A stretch of 64,000 nucleotides of DNA, from the NCBI GenBank assembly GCA_963082975.1, contig OY720346.1, positions 37,661,787 to 37,725,786 on the forward strand, given 5' to 3'. Shown piece by piece: positions 24,440 through 36,919 of the stretch (the first letter of the stretch is position 1; each line of letters opens with the position of its first letter). The notes beneath the pieces are model-generated. The model was given only the letters and a program-made list of their open reading frames with translations. It made no database searches and was not told the DNA's origin. The DNA is from Labia minor (lineage: Eukaryota; Arthropoda; Insecta; Dermaptera; Spongiphoridae). The translations under genes were made by a program, and so were the position numbers.

Positions 24440-24610
24440 TCAGAATTAAACGGTGTTTGGGAAGAAGTCGTGTAAATACCAATCTAAATCCAAGAGCTAA
24501 ATCCGGAGAATAGGGCGGATGAGGAAGCAATTCGTATCCCAATTCATGGGTTCTCATGAAAATTCACTTTTTTCAATTTTTTTATCAAATCACGAGGTAG
24601 TCTGCTATTA
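24440..24610 (-). pseudogene. mariner transposase fragment (C-terminal catalytic region)
   Basis: The minus strand reads HELGYELLPHPPYSPDLA followed by a shifted frame with LLPKHR, matching the mariner L-P-H-P-P-Y-S-P-D-L-A-P-S-D stretch. There is no intact frame. Neighbouring DNA to 24720 (CAGTCAACTATCAGCTGACT on the minus strand) may belong to the same relic, but no TIR was recognised. Confidence 0.75.
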
Positions 24611-25699
24611 ATAGATGTGAAACAAAAAATAAAAGACATTGCTGATTCAAATTTCGACAGAAGTCAGCTGATAGTTGACTGCCGACAGTAGCAGTGTTGC
24701 TATTTCATTTAAGAGACGGTAAATCAAACATATAAATTCAGTTTACTTTTATTTTCATTTTTATTAAGAAATTTTCTTATATTTTTTTTATTAAATATTC
24801 AATTTATATTTTCTTTTATTTTAAATTTGTATTCTTCAGGGTCCAAGAAGATTAACGATCAATGGGTAGCAAGTCAGGTGGTATTTATTTAATAAATAAT
24901 AAAAAAAAATTAATATAAAATTGAGCTGGAATTATAGTTTATTTGTTGTTTCTTTTTAGAAAAAATAGAGGTCAATTTTGTAAATAAGAATTTAATTTTT
25001 CATTAGTATGTCCACTCACCTGATAATGAATCTTTAGAGGTAGAAGAATATTCTACCTACTTGAAACCGTTGCCGCTTGTCTTTTTGAAATGACCCTTTA
25101 CTTTCTTTACTTTACTTTACTTTACATGTATGAAAATCCTAAATAAATAATTCGGTCAGTGAATGGAGCTTTCCATTTTATAGATATTGATGTAAAATTG
25201 ATATTGATGCAGAATGATTAGATAATTGGATGAATTGGAAAAAAGATGAAGCATCAAAGTTTCATTAAATCTATTAATATTTTTATGTTAATAGAGAATA
25301 TAGTTTTTACCTTACAGTTTTAAAATCTAGAGTTATTTTTACTTTCCAATCGAAAAAATGATTGTTTTTTTTTTGAGAGTAAAGTACTTATAATTCCGAC
25401 TCACACCCCCTGTATGCGTTTTTCCACAAATCTGGACCTTTCAAGTCATTCTGATTTCAAAAAAGTGGTTTTTCCTATTGCCTTATTTGTGTATGAGTGT
25501 ATGTGGCAGAAATCTTATGAACAAAATTCCATATAAAAGGTAAAACTAATCATAACAAAATTGTATATTGAAGCTTATTTAATAAATAATTTATTTTACA
25601 TTTTAGTATAATTTAAAAATATTGTTTTCTTTTAAATTTTTTATAACTTATACCTAAATAATATTAATATTTTTTTTTGTATTTAATAATATAAAAAAA

Positions 25700-25952
25700 A
25701 ACCTCTGAGACTTTGTACGTCATACGCAAGGACAATGCCTATCAAGTCGGTTATATCAATGAGGTGTTCTATGATCAGTAGAACGAGTCCTCTCAACCTT
25801 TATCTTGATTTTCTTGATCGGAGGCGCTATGATGTAGCTTTTCTCCAATGTTGTTCCTGGAGACTGGGTTGACTTCGTCCCATAGACCCCAGCTAGGGAA
25901 ATTCCCTTGCCAGGCCCGGGACTTAAACCCTCAGCGCTCCCTTGGAAATTAA
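25700..25952 (-). mobile_element. SINE family 1, tRNA head truncated
   Basis: Contains ACTTTGTACGTCATACGCAA, GATTTTCTTGATCGGAGG and CCAGGCCCGGGACTTAAACC. The sequence breaks off after the box B region, so the tRNA-like 5' part is missing. Confidence 0.8.
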
Positions 25953-26690
25953 CTTTTTTTAATTTTAATAACAATTAAACAGAAAGATAAATGTGCCTAT
26001 TTGCAAAATATTATAAATTAAGGTGTAAATTAGAAACATTGAATTTATGTATCTATTTATTGATCTTAGAATAGAAAAGTAATATACAAATATATATATA
26101 TATAGATTGAAAAGTCATATAAAGTCTAACACATATAAACGACTGTTTTTTTTCTAATTTTTCGCCTGCTCAATAATGTATTATTCCTTTTACAGATTTT
26201 AGATATTAAATTTTGATAATGATCCAAGTGTAGGATTAGATCAATATTTTTTTTTAATGTATCGTAATATTTTACTATCGAGTAACTGCCAGATACACAG
26301 AAGGCTAGAGAATTATTAAGCCAGTTGGAAAGTTGAAAGTATACTAGGTGTTTAAAAAAATCACCCACACTACTCTCTCCCTCAAACTTAGACGAGGAAA
26401 AATATTATCCAAATAGAGTTAAAATACGATGATGTTGAGCAAATCAAGTTTCAAAAAAAGGTCAAGTCATTAACCAACCAAAGCGTTATTATTTTTATTT
26501 ATTTTTTTTTTTCAATCAAGCACAACAGCCTCCTGATATTGGCATTTTTCGATTTTTGAAAGTACATTCCCACTCGTAAATAATATCAATTAAATTGTGT
26601 ATGTAACAGTAAATTCAAACAAAATAAATAATTAATAATACATCATTCTTCCTTTCACTTACAATCATTTAAAGATATTTTTTTTTAATT

Positions 26691-27120
26691 TTTGATATCA
26701 AAAAAAGGTAATTATTGAAATAAACGCCTTTTCGTGTATTTGGATAATACTTTACGGTTCCTTTTCAATTCCACATAAACTTTTCTTATGAAATTTTTTC
26801 TTGCCTCTTCAAGTTTACGAGATAAAAATTATTAAAATATAGATTTTTTTAAGTGATAGATTAGTTATGAATTAAGTAATGTTTTATCAACTAATTCACT
26901 AATTATTCTCTGATTCACTAATTTTCGGTTTTTATAAGTTCGGTTTGGATATAGGGGAAAATTATTTCCAAAGCGAACTTAAAAAAGCCGCCCTCTGGTG
27001 GTCAAACGGATAAAATATGCTAGTTAAATAGAATATCAATGGATTTATATGCAAATTTTATTGGTAAAGTATTATCCAAATCCACTAAAAGCCGTTTACT
27101 TGTATTTTTATCAAAAAAAA
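26691..27120. mobile_element. Older copy of the long-TIR palindromic MITE family
   Basis: Shares GGTTCCTTTTCAATTCCACA, TAAACTTTTCTTATGAAATT and TTACGAGATAAAAATTATTAA with the 47988 copy. Arm ends TTGGATAATACTTTAC (26739-26755) and GTAAAGTATTATCCAA (27064-27079) are inverted repeats. More diverged than the 48-kb copy. Confidence 0.75.
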
Positions 27121-27939
27121 AAATGTAATGTTTTATAATACATGCACTATAAACATTTTTTTATGTCCAGAGAGTAACCTTCATCCAATTGGTGCAAAAA
27201 TAGTTTACATTATAAGAACAAATCAAATGTCTCTATGAAATACTGAAACGACACTTTGATATTTAATTTTTTTGGGACGAATGAAGTCATAAATAAAATA
27301 AATATCTGTTTTATAGAGTTCATTTCATAGATTTATTTAATAATGTTACAAAATTATTCCTTTTAGTTTAAATAAGCATATTTATACACGTTTAAATTTA
27401 TATTTTTCTTATTATTTAAAGGAATTTATTTATTATACTTGTTTTTTATTTTGTTTTATTCTCTTTAAAAAAAACCTGTTAATATGAGATGAAATTAATG
27501 CAAAAGAAAATACATTAAACAGCTATACGATAGAATATGCCGGAAAGATTAAAGATAGGCAATCAATTGACAAGACTGTTGAATTGGTTATCATAGTATT
27601 AGGCGCGCCAAGAAATGATTTGCCATTTCTTATTCAGTTATTATTTTTTTTTTAAATATAACTCTCTTTACTATTTAATTTTAGATATTTTGCCATTTAG
27701 AATTCTTTACAAAAAAATTGTATCCAACATTATTAAAGTATGAAAAGCAAATGTCTCTCCCACCTAGCAACGCATAGGTGAAATCGGGTACTGAAGTTAC
27801 GCATGACGTCCTGTAGCATGTTTATTGATATCGCCCTTTCCTTATTTCACTAACAGTAGCTGCTTTTAGTTCATCCAGATTGAAAGTTTTATCAATAAAA
27901 TTTTAGATGTTCCCACAAAAGATAATCGTAGGGCGAAAG

Positions 27940-27961
27940 AGAGAGAGAGAGAGAGAGAGAT
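27940..27961. repeat. (GA)n microsatellite
   Basis: Eleven GA units. Confidence 0.9.
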
Positions 27962-28074
27962 TTATTCCCCTAGATTCTAGATCATAATTAATTTATAAAA
28001 ATAAATATAAAATAATTTTAATAATATTAATTTTTTTAATTTTGTGAGAGAATATAATATATATAAAATATACC

Positions 28075-28109
<35 letters not shown>

Positions 28110-28133
28110 TAGATAGATAGATAGATAAATAGG
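28075..28133. repeat. (TA)n(GATA)n compound microsatellite
   Basis: A TA run at 28078-28105 followed by five GATA units. Confidence 0.95.
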
Positions 28134-28324
28134 CAGTTTCACATGGTTGATAAAGGAGGCATTCTTTCTTATCTTGCCACATTTGATTTTTACCAAATAA
28201 TCTTTATTCCATCTAAGAAATAAATTTCTAAATTATTATTTGAATTTTTTTAAAAAAATTTAATAATTTAATCATTTCATTTTAAATTAAATTTTTTAGT
28301 GAAAAATACATTTAGAATAAATAT

Positions 28325-28615
28325 TTTACCTATGACTTTGTACGTCCTACGCAAGGACAACTCCTATCAAGTCGGTTATAACAAATAGGTGTCCTATGAT
28401 AGTAGAACGGGTCCTATCAACCTTTACCTTGATTTTCTTGATCGGAGGTGCTATCAAGGAGCTTTCCCAATTTTGATCCGGGAGGCTAGGTTGACTCCGT
28501 CTCATAGACCCTAGCTAGAAAAATTCCCTTGCCAGGCCCGGGACTTGAACCAGGGTCTAGGAAAATGTGAGCCACCCATGCTAACCTCTCACCGTGTGGC
28601 GCCTCCAGAATAAAT
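28325..28615 (-). mobile_element. tRNA-derived SINE (family 1), full-length copy
   Basis: On the minus strand the head is GGCGCCACACGGTGAGAGG TTAGCATGGGTGGCTCACAT with a box B CCTGGTTCAAGTCCCGGG. The body includes TAGGGTCTATGAGACGGAGT and GATCAAGAAAATCAAGG, and it ends ...GCGTAGGACGTACAAAGTCA. About 290 bp. Pol III boxes A and B support tRNA origin. Other copies lie at 61442, 25700 and 6102. Confidence 0.85.
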
Positions 28616-28682
28616 ATTTACTTATCAATTACTTAATATTACTTATTATTATTAATTATTATTATGATATTATATTTATTCT

Positions 28683-28968
28683 TCTTCTTCTTAAGGTGCC
28701 GTTTCCTTTCGGAGTTTGGCTATCATCATGACTAGGATAGCCTTAGCTGCCTAGCCATGATAATTTTTCTTGGGAATATTAATGCGGTGGTTTCCCGTTG
28801 CCTTTCGCAAGTATAGAACCAGGAACTGACAGTTCCTGGAGCCGGAGGTAGCTGATGTTAAATTAAATTTAATTAGAAAAATTTGTTCTTAGTTGGAATC
28901 GAACGCCGACTTCTTGTGTAGAAAATTACTACGCTACACTCTCGGCTAGCTGCCTCCATTATATTTAT
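28683..28968 (-). mobile_element. tRNA-derived SINE (family 2)
   Basis: The minus strand starts TGGAGGCAGCTAGCCGAGAG TGTAGCG with box B GGCGTTCGATTCCAACT. The body has the inverted pair AACTGTCAGTTCC / GGAACTGACAGTT and ends in a (AAG)n-like tail (28680-28692). Only one copy was recognised in the window. Confidence 0.72.
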
Positions 28969-30904
28969 TACTATATATAATTAATATCTTTTATATTTAT
29001 ATACACTAGGAGATGTTAAATTATTATTTAAAAAATCTATATAATATAATCTCTTTAATATAATATTTATTAATTTAATTTATAATCATGGAATATGATA
29101 TTTATTTAAAAAAATAATTATGAAAGATTGCCACTATAGGAACTATAATTTCTATAATTTAACTTCAAGAAAATTTGATTTAGTTTATATTTAAGGAGAG
29201 GTTGCAGTGAGTTTACGGGGAGATTTCTTCCCCGCTTTCCTTTCATTCTTAACTTTTAAGTGAGCTATTAAATACTTAATTTACCCGACATGCAATTCTT
29301 CTTAAGTTCATTACCGTCGTCAGGATCAATTGCCGTCCCTAAAGAAATGCATTCTAAATTATTCAAAATATGAAAGCGTTGGGGTTCCTGGATGTTGGAG
29401 AATTAAGGTGGGGAGACATTTGGGTGGGTGGGGGAGGGTGGTTCGTTTAACGAAAATGGATCGCGATTAATGGATTTTGGCAAACGACGTGGCTGGCACA
29501 ACCATACGAGATAAGAAAGTATAAACAAAACGTCAAGGTGCGCTCTATTTGACTTATCCATTAACGATATGAATATCCATCATAAGGATCCAAAAGGGAT
29601 GAAGAAAATAATGGGGGATGGGATGGTATTTGTACAAGAATCTCGTTAGTAAACTTCAGGATTAAAAAAAAACAATCCAAAATGCAACTATCTTAATTTC
29701 TTCCAATTTTCGTGTTCATGTCACTGATCGACAATTCCCAACGGTTTACCATCCAGTTTTTGTACGTTTAAATTCTTTTCCTCGTTCCTGACAAATGATT
29801 GATAAGACAGGTTTAAAAATAAACCAAACAAAACAACAAAAACAATAAAAAAACAGAAACATCTATCTTATCCTTCCTTCATTGTGTTTTAAAATAGTAT
29901 ACAGTTAAATAATATATATTTTACAACTATTATACTTTAATTTTAAAATTTTTTTATAATTGCGGGCCACGGATTTCTCATCTCTGATCTAAATTGTCTT
30001 TTGGATTTGACAAATTTCAAACTTCCAATAAGGTTAGTTTCTTTTGGCGCCCCTGACTTAGTAGCGCCCATTCCTCCTTTTATTCTATAATTAAATTTTA
30101 TTATTTATTCTAAGACTTGTCTATCTCCAATGTTGCAATAAACTCAAAATGCCATTTTACTTAAACTATTCAGTTTTTTTATAATTATTTTCTCAAAACT
30201 CAACAAATCCAAACAAGTTATATTTTTTTCAAGTTTTAGACATGCCCCTTATAAATACCCATATTTATATATAAATAATATTAAAATTCATCACAGTAAG
30301 TAAAATTTATTATATAAATAACTATAAGAAAAGTGAAATATTTGTAAATCAATGTGTGTATAGCGGGTTCTCGGTTATCGTGGTCTATCACTTTAAAGGA
30401 TTATAGAATAATGTGGAAAGGGATGGTGTGAGTTGGTTGGCATGATCTAAATTTAAACGTGGCTTGGCACGTGACTCGATTACCTACCTGTCACAATTTA
30501 TTGAACCTTCTTACTTTTAGTGGATCAAAATCTTTCTACTCCACTTTATCTTAAACTTTCGATATATATAAAATATATAAGTTTAGAATACTTAAACTTT
30601 GAATAGAATTATGATATCCTAATTGAATGAATTCAAAATTGAAGAAAATGATATTACAAGAAAATTCATAAAAAAAAAAATAAAATTTCAATTGAAGAGA
30701 AAATTTACTCTATACTTTTAAGTATAAAAGTCGATCATATCAATAGAATTATTATTGTTGCCTTTATTGGTCCATATAGATTATACATAGATTTACACGT
30801 GTTAGAGTTTTTTGTCTTTTTTTTATATAATAATACTCTATTAACATTTATCTATTCGATATCAATAGAATAGCCCTGTATATATATTTGTATATATATA
30901 CCTT

Positions 30905-31075
30905 TGTATATTTTTGAGATATTAAACCCCTCTAAGGATTTTTTGGAAATTCATACCATAGATAATATTTACAAATGAAAAATCGATCTCTATTGGTTTC
31001 AGCCTCGATAAAAATCATCTTCATTAGTTTTTTCTTAATTTAAATTTATATGACGTCACTAACTAACTCCATATT
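30905..31075 (+). repeat. Degenerate ACCGACCGAC-family fragment
   Basis: Matches the second half of the family around TATTGGTTTCAGCCTCGATA, AAAATCATCTTCATTAG and TATATGACGTCAC, with many differences. It is an old copy in plain intron sequence. Confidence 0.5.
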
Positions 31076-31913
31076 TTCCTCTTGCCATCCTTTTTTAATT
31101 GATATTGTATTAATATTTTTTTTATATTTAAAATATTTTAAAATTTTATATTTAATTTCGAAATAAAATTAAAAATATTTATTTTAATAATATTTTAGAA
31201 TCAAATTACGAAATATATTTATTAATCTTTCACCAAAAAAAATCTAAAATTTATCTTATTTGTCTTGCAGCAGACAACAAGTATAAATTATATTTCTGTT
31301 TCTCTATCTTGAAAACATATTATACATAATATTTATGAAATTTTAAAAACAATTTCTTTCTTTAATTAATATTCATTTAAAATGATAATTAAAGAATATC
31401 TTATTCAAAATAAATTATTGAATAAATATGATCTAATAATATTAAATAGAAATAGAAAAGCATAAATAAATAATTTTTTTAAAATATTTGAAATTTTTTC
31501 ATTTATTTTTTTAATTAATATTTAATATTTATTTTATTACATAACTAGTTATTATACATTTTAATTATTTGTTTTTCTCTAAAATATTTGAAATTTTTTA
31601 ATCTGTTTTGTCGATTAATTTTTTGTTAATTCTTATAAATTTTTATTAGTTAATTTTATTATTTATTATTATTGTGAGGACCCCAAGTTCCATTCATTTT
31701 ACTCAGATTGATGCAATGATGTAACATTTAATAATTTTAATAAATAATTAATAATTGTATATCAATATTTTTTAAGGGTCGAGCGATAGTTCGGTGTTCC
31801 AGGTACTTAATATTATATTATAAAAAAATAATTATTATTGTATTAATGGATATAAATATAATTTTATTTTGTTCCCTTGATTGAATTGAAAATAATGAAA
31901 CAAAAATTCAAGG

Positions 31914-31917
<4 letters not shown>

Positions 31918-31998
<81 letters not shown>
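31918..31998. repeat. (TA)n(GA)n compound microsatellite
   Basis: About 40 bp of TA dinucleotides running straight into about 40 bp of GA. The 66-codon ORF across it is not a gene. Confidence 0.95.
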
Positions 31999-33467
31999 TT
32001 ATATATTAATAGAAAACAAGATAACATCCATTTTCATATATAATTTTTTAACTAAATTAAGAGGCGCACCTGAATAAGTAATGACATAACTATGGACTCT
32101 CATGGGGTCAAATCCCAATTATTTCTTTTGATCTTTCAAATTATCATTAACAACCCATTCGCAATTTGTTCTTTTGTTCTTTTTTTTATCCAATCATTTA
32201 TTTTCCTCTTTTTCCCACTCTTTTTGTGTTTATATCTATATCTATATATATATAATATATGTATATAAATATTTTTGTTATTTTAAAACATTCTAAATTA
32301 ATGAATACCCAATTGCATTATCTTAATAATCTTTGTCTCTTTGAACCAGATTTTAAATTAAATCAAATTTATATATGAACCCCTACTAAATAAACATGTC
32401 CACTAATTACTTATTAAAGAGTAAATTGCATTTCGGTTCTTTGTAGTATATAACATTATTCGATTTATATACTATTTATTGAAATTGAAACAAAATATTT
32501 AAAATTTAGATTTTTCAAAACCATAAATTATCAAAAATTACTAAACAAATATAATTATCATCAAATATCACTATACAATTTGACAAAAATTCCATATTTA
32601 TACCAATTTGTTTCTAATTATAATATAACTATCGAAATGTGCACAAAATACTAAACAATAAATTAATATATAATTTAAATTATTTTATTAATTTTATAAA
32701 ATAAAATATTATTTAATGATAAATTTCAATTATTAAGTTGTCCGGAAAGTAATATAGTTTTTTTTTTTTTTTGTAAAACTGAAAGACATTTCTCGTATAT
32801 TTCCTGACAAAAAAATCCAGATTATAATTATTTTATTCAACCTTTTCATAAATTTGAAATCAACAGTTTACCTTCCAAATAATTAACTAATGCCTCTATC
32901 GTGTCTTTATCAGCTTCAGTGTACTTGGTGAATCTTCAATATCAAAATTGCTCTAAATTGATCTAAATTTTGCAAATCACTTTTGGTACTAGCGTATAGT
33001 CATAACATCTAGCTCTTCAAACATAAAATGATTATGGGGCTTAAGTGTGAAGTTGTGTTTGAAAAAAATATAATTAAATCCTCTAGCAAAATAGTGAAAT
33101 TACTTTCCAAACATCCTAATAATTTTATTAATACCATTAGAATATTATAACAATTATTGTAATATGTATGTATATATGCATATAAGAATTTATGTAAAAA
33201 ATGATTTAATAAAATGAACAACAGGAATAATATTTGTAGCCTAGGTGTTAAAGTCATGATATGTAGAACTTGAGGCCAATCGAACCTCACCAAGTTCACT
33301 TAGGTTTATGATTAAATAATTAATTTGAAATAAATGAGGTTAAAATGTGCGTATTCACTTTAAAAACCAATAAAATTAAAAAAAAAGATTAATGATATGA
33401 TATGGTCACTTTTTTATAAAGTTTAAAGAATATATATTGGGAATTTAAATATCTATCTTCGAAAATT

Positions 33468-33605
33468 ACTGGTCGCAGCTGAAATTACATTCCTGCAAAC
33501 ATCCCTATCCTAAGCCATTTCAATTCAATTCTTATTCTTCCATAATTCTTTATCCTAAGCCATTTTAATTCAATTCCTATTCTTCCATAATTCTTTCAAA
33601 TCTGA
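33468..33605 (-). repeat. Old LINE fragment with 41-bp tandem duplication
   Basis: GTCGCAGCTGAAATTACATT and CCTATCCTAAGCCATTT match the LINE tail. The piece ATCCTAAGCCATTTCAATTC ... CCATAATTCTT is then directly duplicated. Confidence 0.6.
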
Positions 33606-34432
33606 TATTATTATACCATTACATTAAAATTAAAATTAAAATTATTTTTTATATATAAAAATCTATAAATTTTCTCATTTTATTAAATTATTAAAATTTT
33701 TATTATAAATTTTACAAAACAAGATGATGAGTAAGTTAAAAGTACTTCTTAAGTGAATCAAAAATAAAATAATAATATAATAAATAAAAAAATCTGTTTG
33801 GATCCTTTAGTGAATATAATACAAATTACTTTTTTAATTAATAAAATTCATCCAGAGAAATAATTAATAATAACAAAAAAAAATCTAATAGTTTAAACTA
33901 ATTAAGACTTTATGAAGGAAAAGTTTAAAATTAATACTTAACCGTTGTTTTCATTTTTTCAATCTTATTCCTACAACAAGAAAGTGTTTATAATTAAGTT
34001 ACCAGAGATATTTACACTTCATTTAAGAAAATTAAAATATTACTTAGTTTAGAAGAAGGAGAATTGCTATTATCAATTACTAAGTTATATAAATATTAAA
34101 AAAAAGTTAAACCGTTAAATCTGTTTTAGTTATTAATATTAAATTTTAATACCTTAAAATAAAACTTTAAGGATAATTTAAATTTAAATAATGGTGTTAC
34201 TACAGATAGAGCCGGCTCATTGTATTGTAGCACCCTAATGGATATTTTACTCTACCACCCTACCACTCTTCTTACAACTTGTGTAAACCAGAAATTTATT
34301 TTTTATTTTTTTTTTCAAATGAATAACACGCAAATAAAATTTCTCTAACAAAATAATGATATATGGGGTTACATTTTATAAATTAAATTTTTACTGTGAA
34401 GTATTATACTATCTAGGATATATATATATCTA

Positions 34433-34876
34433 CTAGGATGTTCAATAAGTTCGAGGAACGGAAATGAAAAAAAAAAATTTTAGTGGTTTTCCGGCAACTC
34501 TGCAAAATAACCCTCCACGACAGCTATTACCTCTTCGTTTGAAGAAAATCATTTTCCACGGAGATATTGTTTGAGGTGTGGGAAGAGCGAGAAGTCGGAA
34601 GGAGCTAAATCTGGCGAGTAGACTGGATGTTGCAACTTGCAACATTTGTACTTCAATTCAGTTATTTTAGCAATGGTTTTTGCGACACTCATTTTTCACA
34701 TAGGTTTTTGAAACTCAAATAAACACTCAAAATATTGTTCACTGTGCCCAATGAAATGCCTAAAGCCTCTGTTAAATCTCTTTCAATCAATCGACGATCT
34801 TCCAATACTATATCTTGTTTTTTTCCGATGATATTGACGAATAGATGGCGGTCCTCAAACTTATTGAACAACCTAG
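34433..34876 (-). mobile_element. Internally deleted mariner (444 bp)
   Basis: TIRs: left CTAGGATGTTCAATAAGTTC, right (reverse complement) CTAGGTTGTTCAATAAGTTT, each flanked by TA (34431-34432, 34877-34878). On the minus strand it keeps part of the helix-turn-helix region (DRRLIERDLTEALGISLGTV, NNILSVYL) and then jumps to the C-terminal half (QHPVYSPDLAPSDFSLF, PHLKQYLRGK stop, VEGYFAELPENH). The segment with the first two catalytic Asp residues is gone. It is a MITE-like deletion derivative. Confidence 0.9.
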
Positions 34877-35334
34877 TATATTGTATATATTTATATATTT
34901 GAAAATAATTAAATAAATTTGAAGTTATGTACGAATATTGTTTTAAAACACATTTATCCTTATTCAATGTTTCTTTTTTCAGATATTAAAATATAAAATA
35001 ACATATTCTTTGAGTTATTTTTCTATATTATTTACATATTAATTAATTAATACCTTTCCATGGAGGTTACAATAAATATTTTAGATGTAACATGTGGATT
35101 AAATTTTCATGTTATTATTTTAGAGGTATGTTTTATTTATTTTTGTGTTTTTTACTATACATTTTCTAGGAAATTCAAACATTTTTTTAATTTATAAAAG
35201 AGAAGTTTACAATATTTGGTTTTGTAAATTCTCTTGGAAGCAAACTTACAAACACAATAAACCAAATGATGGGAAGCTAGTTGGGTGGCCAAAAACATCT
35301 TTTGGGAATAACAACAAATCAAATTGATTAAGAG

Positions 35335-35425
35335 AGTTGTGGATGGGTAGAAATGCTTGTAGGGATGTGGTTTTAGTGGTTAGGAGTTTGGAAGATCTTG
35401 GAGAGGCCTTCGAGTTCAAACACAC
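35335..35425 (+). repeat. Possible tRNA-like SINE head
   Basis: GTGGTTTTAGTGGTTAGGAG followed by GGCCTTCGAGTTCAAACACA resembles boxes A and B at proper spacing. No second copy was seen, so this is tentative. Confidence 0.35.
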
Positions 35426-35724
35426 AATATAATAAAATAAAAAATCACACATTTCCATAAGAATTACTAAACTAGAAGCTTAAATCATACCTATGGTGAA
35501 ATTTCAATTAAAATGAAGATTAAGAAGGCAGAATTTAAAATATAATAAACTTTCAAAATTTGAAATTGATAATTGTGTATTTATAAAATCAAAAAGGGAT
35601 GGGATAACATTCTCCCAAATGATATATATATATATAATTAATAAAAATTAAAATGTCAAATATATTTATTTTAATACATTTATAATAATTATTTTTTTAT
35701 TAAAAGATTATTTATTATAATAAG

Positions 35725-35868
35725 ACTCTTCAGTGGTTTAGTGGTTAGCACGGCAGTCTACCACACTGAATTCTTGAATTCGGGCATAAGAAATTCAATA
35801 ATTAATAATTTCCCTTTAAAGCTTTTCAGGGTCAGGGTCTATCCGCAAATAATAATAATATTTCATAA
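35725..35868 (+). mobile_element. tRNA-derived SINE (family 3)
   Basis: AGTGGTTTAGTGGTTAGCAC gives a box A-like start and TCTTGAATTCGGGC a box B-like T-arm. The body CCCTTTAAAGCTTTTCAGGG and TCTATCCGCAAATAATAATA is shared with 48952-49085. Confidence 0.7.
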
Positions 35869-36082
35869 TAGTATATACGATATTTATATATTCGTAGTAT
35901 ATTTGAGGAGGTCTTCAACAAAAATACATCAAAGGCCAAAAAGGAATAAAAAATCAGTAATTTAATAAATTAATGAATAAATAAATAAAAAGAGATACTT
36001 GTTATAGAATTGTTCAAGATGTATTTATGAAAGGGTTTCTAAAGTGAAGTATTTTTTATTTTGATGTTTGATTAATACTAAC

Positions 36083-36336
36083 CACTCCACTTCCGAATTT
36101 GCGCACAACACATGGTAAAGTTGCAGTGCCGCCTGTTTGTGCTGTAACCACTGTCGAATTCTCTGTTGAGAAAACGTTTAGTGGCGCACCACTTGATTGA
36201 AGGGCATTTGCTCCACTTCCACGATGACGATTAGCGGAAGTGGCTGCAGCTGCTGAACTGGCACTCGGTCCACCACCTCTCCCACTACTTGTTTCATAAC
36301 TACGTTTGTTTCGTGATAAGTGTACACCACCAGCTT
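36083..36336 (-). CDS. dpr: dpr-family Ig gene, exon with linker and start of Ig domain 1
   Basis: Internal exon of a defective-proboscis-extension-response / zig-8 type cell-surface Ig protein. In flies these proteins bind DIP partners in neuronal recognition. Seen: on the minus strand an acceptor (T-rich tract, GCAG) precedes base 36336 and a GTTAGT donor follows base 36083. The 254-bp exon starts in phase 1 and ends in phase 0. It encodes a Ser/Ala/Gly-rich low-complexity segment, then NVFSTENSTVVTAQTGGTAT and LPCVVRKFGSGV, which are the first strands of the N-terminal Ig fold including its first cysteine. It is clearly more GC-rich than its surroundings. The next exon (19687) begins with V-T-W-I-R-K-K-D, which fits in phase. 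No signal peptide is encoded here, so at least one exon must lie upstream at higher coordinates; I did not find it. The family is secure. The paralogue is not resolved. Confidence 0.9.
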
Positions 36337-36647
36337 CTGCAAACAAAAAAAAATACAAATTAAATATACTATATATATATATATATATATAAGTATAGTA
36401 AACTTAAATATATTTTACCCTAATAATAAATAAATATAATTATAATAATAAAATTCAAAAGAGAGAAAATCAATGGTATAAAGTAGATATGAGTTGCGGT
36501 ACTTGGAAACGAAAGTTGAAATTTTATCTGAAAGTTTAAAAAATTTTAAAATTTCAAATTAAAAGAAAAAAAAATACAAATAATTGAACCCCAAAAATCA
36601 AAAATTTTAAATAATAATAATAATAATTTAACAAATGTATCCTACCA

Positions 36648-36919
36648 TTTTTTACCGACCGAGATAAGGGAAGGTATTGTTTTCACACCAAATTTCACAT
36701 GTGGTGATTTTTACATATCTCCACGAAACATGCATTTTGTTAAGAGAAAAAAGCATTTTTAGCATGATATCTGTCCGTCTGTCCGTCTGTTGTGTATCCG
36801 TATAAAGGTGTATAGAAAACGGCTAAACGGATTTTGATAAAATTTGATATATCTACTTAATGCATCAGTAGCATGAATTCATCAACTTTTGGTGTATATC
36901 CGGAAACCGGAAGTGGTAG
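36648..36919 (+). mobile_element. ACCGACCGAC repeat, half-unit copy
   Basis: Carries only the first half of the family unit, from TTTTTTACCGACCGAGATAA to CCGGAAACCGGAAGTGGTAG. It stops exactly where the internal duplication begins in the full copies. Confidence 0.8.

Larger units (their letters stand above)
28969..33467. other. dpr intron with two unique islands and microsatellites
   Basis: 29190-29600 (GTTTACGGGGAGATTTCTTC, CATTACCGTCGTCAGGATCA, AAATGGATCGCGATTAATGG) and 30355-30545 (ATCGTGGTCTATCACTT, GGCACGTGACTCGATTACC) stand out in composition and belong to no repeat seen. The rest is AT-rich. Confidence 0.45.

Noticed and set aside
28550..28612. tRNA gene on the minus strand
   Set aside because: Box A and B are present, but the sequence continues into a body shared by three other loci and no acceptor stem closes, so it is a SINE head.
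31877..32077. 66-codon ORF with (YI)n and (RE)n
   Set aside because: Direct translation of a TA/GA microsatellite.
36337..36358. Extension of the dpr exon upstream to an ATG at 36358
   Set aside because: The bases upstream of 36336 are a T-rich tract ending in GCAG, a splice acceptor. The ATG-led extension (MYFFLFAE) is intron.
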